From positions 1 through 7,271 of the forward strand of contig JAEZLU010000011.1 of assembly GCA_023415075.1 (NCBI GenBank): a stretch of 7,271 nt of DNA, read 5' to 3'. This document shows positions 1 to 5,210 of this stretch, in pieces. Positions within the stretch are counted from its first letter, which is position 1; each line of letters begins with the position of its first letter. This DNA is from Bacillota bacterium (GTDB lineage Bacteria; Bacillota; Negativicutes; Sporomusales; UBA7701). A program made the translations under genes and the position numbers. Below the pieces are notes generated by a model, which saw nothing but the letters and a program-made list of their open reading frames with translations, was not told the origin of the DNA and did not search any database.

Positions 1-285
1 GTCGACCTCGCCAAAATGGAGCTCGTCGTCGCCGACACGACAGTGGCCCTGTCGGCCAAAGAGTGGCTGCTCCTTGAAACCCTCTACAGCCACCGCAACC
101 GTTTTGTCAGCTACGGCGATATCCGGGCCGCCGTCTGGCCCGAGCGCTACGCCGCCGACTGCGCCCTGCCGGAAGTCGGCGTCGAAGAACTGAGCGTCCT
201 CATCTATCGCCTGCGGCGAAAACTCGGCCCTTACGGCAACCTGATAAAAATCCGCCGCGGCCGCGGCTGCATACTCGAATACTAG
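1..285 (+). CDS. Winged-helix DNA-binding domain protein (OmpR/PhoB-type C-terminal domain), 5' end missing
   Basis: The reading frame is already open at base 1 and ends at TAG 283-285, so this is the C-terminal ~94 residues of a longer protein. The ATG at 16 is probably an internal Met, since it has no ribosome binding site and coding sequence continues upstream. The pattern fits the Trans_reg_C winged helix: a short beta segment, the 'LSAKEWLLLETLYSHRNRFVS' type helix-loop, then 'DIRAAVWPE', the recognition-helix stretch 'EELSVLIYRLRRKLG', and a C-terminal beta wing ending 'IKIRRGRGCILEY' in place of the usual '(T)VRGxGYxL'. Such domains bind direct-repeat DNA sites and usually sit behind a receiver, FHA or sensor domain. 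The upstream domain is outside the window, so response regulator versus another wHTH protein cannot be decided. It ends in its own terminator and is probably not cotranscribed with the beta-lactamase. Confidence 0.75.
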   Translation, partial: VDLAKMELVVADTTVALSAKEWLLLETLYSHRNRFVSYGDIRAAVWPERYAADCALPEVGVEELSVLIYRLRRKLGPYGNLIKIRRGRGCILEY

Positions 286-287
286 CA

Positions 288-321
288 AAAAGAAGCTGCC
301 GGACGCCTGGCAGCTTCTTTC
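288..321 (+). terminator. Hairpin terminator after the winged-helix gene
   Basis: A perfect 12-bp inverted repeat, AAAGAAGCTGCC (289-300) and GGCAGCTTCTTT (309-320), encloses an 8-nt loop. It starts three bases after the TAG stop. The A-rich left foot and T-rich right foot suit termination in both directions, although the T run is short and interrupted. Confidence 0.8.
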
Positions 322-352
322 CATCTATAAGGAAACTGTAAGCCGGCCGCTA

Positions 353-381
353 TTTAATCGCCGGCGAAAATCACCTACTAT
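353..381 (+). promoter_or_regulatory. Possible promoter of the beta-lactamase gene
   Basis: TACTAT (376-381) is a good -10 box. With a 17-bp spacer the -35 would be TTTAAT (353-358), which is poor. The region lies between the upstream terminator and the beta-lactamase ribosome binding site, so a promoter is expected here. The exact boxes are uncertain. Confidence 0.35.
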
Positions 382-404
382 AAAAACATGAACAGTTTAA
401 CCAT

Positions 405-410
405 AGGAGG
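405..410 (+). promoter_or_regulatory. Ribosome binding site that fixes the beta-lactamase start
   Basis: AGGAGG stands 7 nt before ATG 418. The in-frame ATG at 388 lies upstream of this site and has none of its own, and it would add ten residues ahead of the signal peptide. The start is therefore 418. Confidence 0.8.
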
Positions 411-417
411 TCTTAAC

Positions 418-1221
418 ATGAAACGCCTGCTGATCGCCCTCTTGACCTTTGTCGCCTTCGGCCTCGTCCCCGGCGGCTACGCCGGCGCCGCTGACTGTGT
501 TGAGCGGCCGGACCTTGACCGCCACTTCCAGGGCTACACCGGCACCTTCGTCCTCTACGACGAGGCCGCCGACCGTTACCTTATCTACAACGAGCCGCAA
601 AGCCGCCAGCCCCTGTCGCCCTGCTCCACCTTCAAAATATACAACTCGCTCATCGGCCTGGAAACCGGCGTTCTCGACCAGGAAGATGTCAACACCCTCA
701 TCAAATGGAACGGCACCCAGTATTCCTTCCCGGCCTGGAACCGCGACCAGACGCTGGCCTCGGCCACCCGCGACTCGGTCGTCTGGTACTACCAGGAACT
801 GGCCGGCCGCGTCGGCGCCGAGCGGATGCAGGCCTACCTCGACAAATTCGCCTACGGCAACCGCGACATCTCCGGCGGCCTCACCACCTTCTGGCTGGGG
901 TCGTCACTGAAAATATCGGCCCGCGAGCAGGTCGACCTGCTCCACAGCCTGTATACCGGCCGGCTGCCGGTAGCCGCCGAAAATGTCGCCATCGTCGCCC
1001 GGAACATCACCCTGTCCGAGCAGGACGGCCTGCGGCTTATGGGCAAGACCGGCTCCAGCCTGGACAACGGCAAATGGACCCTGGGCTGGTTCGTCGGCTG
1101 CGTCGAAAAGCAGGGCAGCCGCTACTACTTCGCCGTCAACATCCAGGCGGCCGACGGTGCCAGCGGCGGCAAAGCCCGCGACATCGCCAAGGCCGTCCTC
1201 CGCGACCTGTCCATCCTTTGA
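418..1221 (+). CDS. Class D (OXA-type) serine beta-lactamase, secreted
   Basis: A 267-residue enzyme predicted to hydrolyse beta-lactam antibiotics through an acyl-serine intermediate outside the cytoplasmic membrane. Residues 1-24 form a signal peptide (MKR, a hydrophobic core, then AGA before Ala25). The class D motifs appear in order: S70-T-F-K73 (nucleophile and the lysine that is carboxylated in this class), S120-V-V (SxV), Y146-G-N, W159 in 'TFWLGSSLKIS' (the omega-loop tryptophan that shields the carbamate), K210-T-G, and 'GWFVG' 223-227. The length is normal for the family. A lone signal peptide and no transmembrane sensor region argue against a BlaR1/MecR1 sensor. Cys69 directly precedes the catalytic Ser, with further cysteines at 27 and 228. 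The gene stands alone between two terminators, with no transposase or integron trace, so it looks like an intrinsic chromosomal gene. The substrate range, including carbapenems, cannot be read from sequence. Confidence 0.95.
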   Translation: MKRLLIALLTFVAFGLVPGGYAGAADCVERPDLDRHFQGYTGTFVLYDEAADRYLIYNEPQSRQPLSPCSTFKIYNSLIGLETGVLDQEDVNTLIKWNGTQYSFPAWNRDQTLASATRDSVVWYYQELAGRVGAERMQAYLDKFAYGNRDISGGLTTFWLGSSLKISAREQVDLLHSLYTGRLPVAAENVAIVARNITLSEQDGLRLMGKTGSSLDNGKWTLGWFVGCVEKQGSRYYFAVNIQAADGASGGKARDIAKAVLRDLSIL

Positions 1222-1250
1222 CCCGCCGGTCTTCCCGCCTTACCCCCATC

Positions 1251-1280
1251 GCCGCCGGTTATCGCCGGCGGCTTTTCTTT
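1251..1280 (+). terminator. Intrinsic terminator of the beta-lactamase gene
   Basis: GCCGCCGG (1251-1258) and CCGGCGGC (1265-1272) form a perfect 8-bp GC stem with a 6-nt loop, followed by TTTTCTTT (1273-1280). It begins 29 nt after the TGA stop. Confidence 0.9.
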
Positions 1281-1343
1281 CCCCCACGTCCCGCCCAGCC
1301 CCCTCTCCCTTCCGGCCTTTTTGTTTATTATCTCGCCAACCTA

Positions 1344-1373
1344 TTGACAGCGAGTACGTGCCGTGCGTATACT
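1344..1373 (+). promoter_or_regulatory. Near-consensus promoter of the DUF815 ATPase gene
   Basis: TTGACA (1344-1349, perfect -35), an 18-bp spacer and TATACT (1368-1373, 5 of 6 bases of the -10 consensus). It lies 80 nt upstream of the start codon, leaving a leader of about 70 nt. A strong housekeeping-sigma promoter is predicted. Confidence 0.8.
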
Positions 1374-1379
1374 GTATAC
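1367..1379 (+). promoter_or_regulatory. Palindromic candidate operator over the -10 box
   Basis: GTATAC-T-GTATAC is a perfect 13-bp inverted repeat, each half being itself a 6-bp palindrome. It covers the -10 box and the expected start of transcription. GTATAC-centred palindromes are typical of some GntR-family operators, so a repressor site is plausible. The regulator is not identified. Confidence 0.45.
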
Positions 1380-1398
1380 AATATAGATATATTTCGGG

Positions 1399-1410
1399 GT
1401 AAATCTTTAC
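1399..1410 (+). repeat. Small inverted repeat in the DUF815 leader
   Basis: GTAAA-TC-TTTAC is a perfect 5-bp repeat around a 2-nt centre. It sits in the untranslated leader about 25 nt downstream of the promoter -10 box. It may be a second protein-binding site or chance. Confidence 0.25.
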
Positions 1411-1452
1411 GCAAACTGTAAACCAACTGCCCCTGTCCAAGGAGGAATCCTG

Positions 1453-2676
1453 ATGGCCGGTTCCCAGCCTCTGTCCAACCTCATCATCTACCGCGGCCTT
1501 TTAAAAGACGGCCTCGTCCAGAAAATGCAGGCCCTCGCGGCCGGCGCCGCCGGCGAAACCGGCTTCGAGCTCGCGGCCGGCCTTGTCGCCAAAGCCGAGC
1601 AGCTCGGCCTGGCCGGCGACCTGTGGCCAGCCTACCTCATTCACCTCATCGCCCAGGACGAAAACGCCTTCAGCACCACCGTCGGCAAAACCGGCGGCCA
1701 CATCGGCGACGGCCTCACGCGGGCCCTCCTGCACGACCTGGCCCTTCTCCGCCCCTTCGCCCGGACCGTGCCGGCCCACCCCGCCGCCGCGTTCATCGGC
1801 GGCTTCAGTCCCACCGCCGCCGACGCCCAGCCGGCCTTCGCCGCCCTGCGAGACGCCTTCCTCGGCCCGGCCGGCGACCGCGAACTTGCCGACCTCCTCG
1901 TCGACTACTACAGCCGCCACGGCTGCGGCAAAGCGGCCGGCTTCGCCGCCTTCCGCTGGGACGAAACCGGCGGCCTCGCCGGCATCAAGCACCCTGACGA
2001 CAGCTCCTTCGAAGACATCGTCGGCTACGACTACCAAAAAGGCGTCCTCCGCCAGAACACCGAAGCCTTCCTGGCCGGCCGCCCGGCCAACAACATCCTC
2101 CTCGTCGGCGCCCGCGGCACCGGCAAATCCTCCTGCGTCAAAGCCCTCATCCCCCAGTACTTCGGCCAGGGCCTCCGGCTGGTCGAGGTCTCCAAGCACC
2201 AGCTGCGCCACCTCCATCAGATCCTCGATGCCCTCCGCGGCCGCAGCCAGAAATTCATCGTCTTCCTTGACGACCTCTCCTTCGAAGAAAACGAGACCGA
2301 GTACAAGCACCTCAAATCAGCCATCGAGGGCGGCGTCGAAGCCAAACCCGACAACGTCCTCATCTACGCCACTTCCAACCGCCGCCACCTCATCCGCGAA
2401 AGCTGGCAGGACCGCGAAGGCGGCCAGGATATCCACTCCCTCGACTCGGTCCACGAAAAAATATCGCTGGCCGACCGCTTCGGCATCATCCTCACCTACC
2501 CGGCCCCCGACCAGAGCGAATACCTCAAGATAGTTGAAGCCATCGCCAAAAAACACGCCGTCGACCTGCCGGCCGACGAGCTCAAGAAACTGGCCCTCCG
2601 CTGGGAAATGTCCCACTCCGGCCGCTCCGGCCGCGTCGCCCAGCAGTTCGTCAAACACATAATGGGCAACAACTAA
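1453..2676 (+). CDS. DUF815-type AAA+ ATP-binding protein
   Basis: A 407-residue cytoplasmic ATPase. The N-terminal ~180 residues are a mainly helical family-specific region. An AAA+ module follows: 'SSFEDIVGYDYQKGVL' (185-199), Walker A G219-ARGTGK-S226, Walker B 'FIVFLDDLSF' (268-277, acidic pair D273-D274), sensor-1-like 'ATSNRR' (306-311), then 'EKISLADRFG' (335-344) with a candidate arginine finger R342, and a C-terminal helical lid with 'SGRSGRVAQQF'. This arrangement and length match the DUF815 'ATP-binding protein' family of Firmicutes, whose role is not known; AAA+ proteins generally remodel proteins or nucleic acids. AAGGAGG (1439-1445) lies 7 nt before the ATG, which settles the start. 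The gene has its own promoter and terminator, so it forms a single-gene unit. Codons are overwhelmingly C-ending, which produces long spurious frames on the other strand. Confidence 0.9.
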   Translation: MAGSQPLSNLIIYRGLLKDGLVQKMQALAAGAAGETGFELAAGLVAKAEQLGLAGDLWPAYLIHLIAQDENAFSTTVGKTGGHIGDGLTRALLHDLALLRPFARTVPAHPAAAFIGGFSPTAADAQPAFAALRDAFLGPAGDRELADLLVDYYSRHGCGKAAGFAAFRWDETGGLAGIKHPDDSSFEDIVGYDYQKGVLRQNTEAFLAGRPANNILLVGARGTGKSSCVKALIPQYFGQGLRLVEVSKHQLRHLHQILDALRGRSQKFIVFLDDLSFEENETEYKHLKSAIEGGVEAKPDNVLIYATSNRRHLIRESWQDREGGQDIHSLDSVHEKISLADRFGIILTYPAPDQSEYLKIVEAIAKKHAVDLPADELKKLALRWEMSHSGRSGRVAQQFVKHIMGNN

Positions 2677-2683
2677 CAGAAAG

Positions 2684-2710
2684 GCCTCCCCTCGCGGGAG
2701 GCTTTTTTTT
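2684..2710 (+). terminator. Strong intrinsic terminator after the DUF815 gene
   Basis: GCCTCCC (2684-2690) and GGGAGGC (2696-2702) pair around a 5-nt loop, followed by eight T (2703-2710). It starts 8 nt after the TAA stop and separates the ATPase gene from the operon downstream. Confidence 0.93.
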
Positions 2711-2736
2711 GCGCCCCCAACTTGGCTCAACTGCTG

Positions 2737-2765
2737 TTTACATTTTTTGGAGGCGGCGCTATAAT
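2737..2765 (+). promoter_or_regulatory. Near-consensus promoter of the gntR operon
   Basis: TTTACA (2737-2742), a 17-bp spacer and TATAAT (2760-2765, perfect -10). It lies just after the terminator and 82 nt before the gntR start. A second -10-like TATACT at 2807-2812 has no convincing -35 partner. Confidence 0.8.
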
Positions 2766-2796
2766 ATGATAAAAGAATATATTATTATAATCTTTT
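2761..2796 (+). promoter_or_regulatory. AT-rich nested palindromes, candidate operator for the GntR regulator
   Basis: Three overlapping inverted repeats lie on or just after the -10 box. ATAATAT (2761-2767) pairs with ATATTAT (2779-2785). A 26-nt imperfect palindrome runs from AAAAGA (2771-2776) to TCTTTT (2791-2796, reading T2791-C-T-T-T-T), with 11 of 13 positions complementary. ATTATAAT (2784-2791) is a perfect 8-bp palindrome. GntR/HutC regulators commonly control their own operon from such a position. Low base complexity makes some of this symmetry likely by chance. Confidence 0.4.
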
Positions 2797-2820
2797 GCTG
2801 AAACATTATACTATTTGCTG
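2794..2820 (+). repeat. Direct repeat TTTGCTG, two copies 20 bp apart
   Basis: TTTGCTG occurs at 2794-2800 and 2814-2820, start to start exactly 20 bp, close to two helical turns, within the gntR leader. Such spacing would place two bound proteins on the same face of the DNA. No factor is known for it here. Confidence 0.35.
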
Positions 2821-2847
2821 TTGAAAACCCCGTAAAGGAGTAGCTGA

Positions 2848-3615
2848 ATGAACGCACCCAGACCAACCCAGCTGTATATGCGCGTGTTTGAGGACATCTG
2901 GAACAAAATCAAGACCGGCTTCTATTCGCCGGGAAGTCAGCTGCCGACCGAACTGGAAATGGAAAGCATCTACGGTGTGAGCCGGGCGCCGATAAAACAG
3001 GCTCTCGGCAAGCTCGAAAATGCCGGCTTGATCGTCCGCAAAGCCGGCAAGGGTACCTTCGTGGCCGACTGGAAACCCGGCAGCCCCCCCATGGAATCAA
3101 TGGGCGGCTTTAGTTCGCAGTACATTTATAACTGGAACGGCTTGCGCTGTACCACCCTTGGCGTGCAGACGATACTCGCCGACGCTAAAATTGCCGCCGC
3201 CCTCCATCTGCCGGCAGGCAGCCCTGTCGTGTATGTGTCGCGTCTGCGGCACGCCAAAGACGAAGCCATTTTCTATTTGAACCATTATCTGCCGGCGGCG
3301 CTGGACAGTGAAAAGATCAAGGCCGGCGGCGATTTTATGTCAATTCGGCATTTGCTGGAGAACGCCTTCGGCCTGGCGGACGTATTTGTCGAGGAAGAAA
3401 TCACGGTCGCCACGGCCGACGGTCTTGTCGCGAAAATGCTGGCGATCGCCGCCGGCGAATCGGTGATGTCCGTAAAAAGATTCTCTTACGACGCGCTATA
3501 CAAACCTATCTGCTACTCCGAATATTATGTCAAGCCCGGCAATTGGAGCTACCGGGTCACCTATAGCCGGAAAGGAACCCCGCCCGGTGCTGCCGGGGAG
3601 CGCCCCGGAGGATAA
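2848..3615 (+). CDS. GntR-family (HutC subfamily) transcriptional regulator with UTRA domain
   Basis: A 255-residue one-component regulator, first gene of the operon. Residues ~8-73 form the GntR winged helix: 'SPGSQLPTELEMESIYGVSR' (27-46), 'APIKQALGKLENAGLIVRK' and the wing 'GKGTFV' (67-72). Residues ~95-238 match the UTRA ligand-binding fold, with 'GSPVVYVSRLRHAKDEAIFY' (124-143) and the C-terminal 'KPICYSEYYVKPGNWSYRV' (219-237). UTRA domains usually bind a pathway metabolite (for example a sugar phosphate, amino acid or organic acid) and release the DNA. The likely role is effector-relieved repression of the catabolic genes that follow. The start is supported by AAAGGAG (2834-2840), 7 nt upstream. 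The last ~15 residues are Gly/Pro-rich and probably disordered. The effector is unknown. Confidence 0.92.
   Translation: MNAPRPTQLYMRVFEDIWNKIKTGFYSPGSQLPTELEMESIYGVSRAPIKQALGKLENAGLIVRKAGKGTFVADWKPGSPPMESMGGFSSQYIYNWNGLRCTTLGVQTILADAKIAAALHLPAGSPVVYVSRLRHAKDEAIFYLNHYLPAALDSEKIKAGGDFMSIRHLLENAFGLADVFVEEEITVATADGLVAKMLAIAAGESVMSVKRFSYDALYKPICYSEYYVKPGNWSYRVTYSRKGTPPGAAGERPGG
3607..3612 (+). promoter_or_regulatory. Shine-Dalgarno-like GGAGGA overlapping the gntR stop codon
   Basis: GGAGGATAA contains the gntR stop (TAA 3613-3615). It is the strongest ribosome-binding sequence near the start of the next gene, but it is 52 nt from the preferred ATG 3665. The only nearby in-frame start-like codon is CTG 3623. 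It may load ribosomes for coupling, or be a chance run in Gly/Glu codons. Confidence 0.3.
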
Positions 3616-3664
3616 AAAGCGTCTGGCGCCGTTTAAGAAGAAATTGCAATTGGGGGTCGCCGAA

Positions 3665-4312
3665 ATGTTTATCGTCAAGGAAAGAATCCAGGGAGTACCG
3701 CCGGAGCTTTTGAAGCTTTATCAGTCGGTATGCACGTCGACGGTCGGCCACATGACCGATTTCGGCTTTATCACCGACCTTCAGCCCTTGTTTCGCCCCA
3801 TCAGGTTCGTCGGCAACGCCGTGACTGTGCGCATTCCCCATGTCGACTCGACGGCGGTCCACAAGTCGCTGGACCTCGTTCAGCCCGGCGACGTGCTGGT
3901 CATCGAAACAGCCGGCGACGACAGGCGCGCCTGTTTTGGCGAGATGGTGGCCTACGCCGCCAAACTCAGGGGCGTCGCCGGCGTTGTCCTTAGCGGGCGG
4001 ATAACCGACTACCAGGCGCTGGTAGAGCTTAAGCTGCCTGTTTATTCCTCCGGGGTCAGCCCGCTTACGACCCGTATTCTCGGCCTGGAAGGCCAGATCA
4101 ACGTCCCGGTCAGCGTCGACGGCGTGACCATCAATCCGGGCGACCTGGTACTGGCTGACGACGACGGCGTCCTTGTGCTCAATCCGGCCGTCGCCAGGGA
4201 ATACGGCGAGCGGGCCATCGAAAAACAAAACGGCGAGCCGGCGACAAAACGCCAGCTGGCGGCCGGGAAATCGCTGGCCGCCCTGAGCAAAGCCGCGGCT
4301 TATTTTGAATAA
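3665..4312 (+). CDS. RraA family protein (HMG-aldolase/RraA fold)
   Basis: A 215-residue protein of the RraA / 4-hydroxy-4-methyl-2-oxoglutarate aldolase family, which includes metal-dependent aldolases and decarboxylases of oxoacids and the RNase E inhibitor RraA. Visible family landmarks are 'STVGHMTDFGF' (25-35), 'GNAVTVRI' (50-57), 'PGDVLVIETAGDDRRACFGEM' region (74-94), 'AAKLRGVAGVVLSGRITD' (98-115), and 'NPGDLVLADDDGVLVL' (157-172). The usual catalytic Arg-Asp pair after 'GVVxDGxx' is here Thr114-Asp115, so the catalytic Arg seems to be missing. Operon position makes a metabolic role more likely than RNase regulation. The start is not settled. ATG 3665 gives the family's normal N-terminus ('MFIVKERIQG') but has only a weak GGGGGT site. 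ATG 3527 would overlap gntR by 89 nt and add 46 unrelated residues. TTG 3644 and 3650 are also in frame. Confidence 0.85.
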   Translation: MFIVKERIQGVPPELLKLYQSVCTSTVGHMTDFGFITDLQPLFRPIRFVGNAVTVRIPHVDSTAVHKSLDLVQPGDVLVIETAGDDRRACFGEMVAYAAKLRGVAGVVLSGRITDYQALVELKLPVYSSGVSPLTTRILGLEGQINVPVSVDGVTINPGDLVLADDDGVLVLNPAVAREYGERAIEKQNGEPATKRQLAAGKSLAALSKAAAYFE

Positions 4313-4313
4313 C

Positions 4314-4318
4314 GGGAG
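4314..4318 (+). promoter_or_regulatory. Ribosome binding site supporting a TTG start
   Basis: GGGAG lies 8 nt before TTG 4327. The alternative in-frame GTG (4318-4320) overlaps this site and has no site of its own. The next in-frame ATG (4354) also lacks one. Confidence 0.55.
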
Positions 4319-4326
4319 TGTCGCCA

Positions 4327-5118
4327 TTGAACGGGAAATGCGAACTGCAGCATATGACCTGGAAAGAGATTGCCGGCGTTTTCGCCCGCGACCCGGTAGT
4401 GCTGGTGCCGTTCGGCTCGATGGAGGAGCATGGCCCCCATTCGCCGACCGGCGATTACCTGGCCGCCCACGAAATTGCCAGGCGGATCGCCCGCCAGACA
4501 GACTCGTACTGCCTGCCGGTTATTCCTTTCGGGTACTCCGAGTATTTCCGGGGTTTTCCCGGCACCATTTCCCTCTCGCCCCAGACCATGGTAAGCATAA
4601 TCGGCGATATTTTTGAGTGCCTGTGCGAGCACGGTGTTTCCCGGATCGTCTGCCTAAACGGCTATGCCGGCAACGCGCCCCTGATCGACCAGGTAGCGCG
4701 AGCCGTGCGGCGGGAGAAGAAGCTCATGGTCGGCTCGCTGGACTTGTGGCAGTGCCTGCCGGACGACTTCAAAAAAGAGCTGTACGGCGCCGATTTCAAT
4801 CCGTCGGGCCATGGTGCCGAGCCGCTAACCTCCGTCATGATGCACCTGTTCCCCGAAGATATGCGGATGGATCTGCTGATAAAAGCCATAAACACCAAAG
4901 AATGGGCCGGTCTGCCCATCGCCGGCATGGCAAAAGTCGCCGTGGGCGATACCCAGGCCGGCGTATTCTTTAACATGGAAGAGCTGTCGCCCATCGGCGT
5001 GTTGGGCAACCCCTACGCGGCCTCAAGCGAGAGGGGCAAGGCCATTGTCGACCAAATTGTCGGCTACGGCGCAGCCTTTGTGGAGAAGTTCAAAAAAGCC
5101 AAGACCCGCTTGGCCTGA
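4327..5118 (+). CDS. Creatininase-family amidohydrolase
   Basis: A 263-residue member of the creatininase / MftE / formamide-hydrolase superfamily of metal-dependent enzymes that cleave cyclic or linear amides. The first metal-site motif is 'VPFGSMEEHGPHSPTGDY' (27-44), with E33, H35 and D43 as candidate ligands. 'PFGYSEYFRGFPGTISLS' (67-84) fits the family's 'G.s.eH..FPGTiSl' segment, and 'SGHGAEPLTSVM' (160-171) fits 'HAGexETS'. The normally well-conserved NGHGGN is here N111-GYAG-N116, with Tyr replacing the ligand histidine. The E33-D43 spacing is one residue shorter than in the common 'EQHGPHLPLGTD' form. Substrate specificity is therefore open, and true creatininase activity is unlikely. 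The gene follows the RraA-like gene by 14 nt. I prefer TTG 4327 as start because of the GGGAG site; GTG 4318 would add three residues. Confidence 0.87.
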   Translation: MNGKCELQHMTWKEIAGVFARDPVVLVPFGSMEEHGPHSPTGDYLAAHEIARRIARQTDSYCLPVIPFGYSEYFRGFPGTISLSPQTMVSIIGDIFECLCEHGVSRIVCLNGYAGNAPLIDQVARAVRREKKLMVGSLDLWQCLPDDFKKELYGADFNPSGHGAEPLTSVMMHLFPEDMRMDLLIKAINTKEWAGLPIAGMAKVAVGDTQAGVFFNMEELSPIGVLGNPYAASSERGKAIVDQIVGYGAAFVEKFKKAKTRLA

Positions 5119-5161
5119 AGCGCCGTTCAGCAGCGATGCCTCCCCCCGCCTGACAAGGATG

Positions 5162-5185
5162 AAGGCTGTTCGCCTTTTATTTTCG
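5162..5185 (+). terminator. Weak stem-loop, possible partial terminator or attenuator inside the operon
   Basis: AAGGC (5162-5166) and GCCTT (5172-5176) form a 5-bp stem with a 5-nt loop, followed by a T-rich run with single interruptions (5175-5183). It lies in the 92-nt gap between the creatininase-like and transporter genes. The stem is too short for efficient termination, but it could lower expression of the downstream genes. Confidence 0.3.
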
Positions 5186-5210
5186 ATAATCCACGAAAGG
5201 AAGGGGTATT

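Noticed and set aside
342..365. GCCGG...CCGGC inverted repeat upstream of the beta-lactamase
   Set aside because: Only 5 bp with a 14-nt loop in GC-rich DNA; likely chance.
388..417. Upstream ATG that would extend the beta-lactamase by ten residues
   Set aside because: The AGGAGG site lies inside this extension and serves ATG 418; the extension would also spoil a normal signal peptide.
418..1221. BlaR1/MecR1 antibiotic-sensor domain instead of a beta-lactamase
   Set aside because: The protein is short, has only a signal peptide, and lacks the membrane protease part of those sensors.
705..1421. Plus-strand frame of 238 codons across and beyond the beta-lactamase
   Set aside because: It overlaps a certain gene, is Arg/Pro-rich with no recognisable domain, and runs through the terminator and the downstream promoter.
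1501..2310. Long open frame of 269 codons on the minus strand opposite the DUF815 gene
   Set aside because: The translation is low-complexity (Gly/Ala/Val/Glu-rich), has no family motif, and mirrors the C-ending codons of the real gene.
3527..3664. Upstream ATG that would extend the RraA-like protein by 46 residues
   Set aside because: It overlaps the coding end of gntR by 89 nt, and the added sequence is unlike the family N-terminus.
3557..4327. Minus-strand frame of 256 codons opposite the RraA-like gene
   Set aside because: No family match in the translation, full overlap with a recognised gene, and no ribosome binding site noted.
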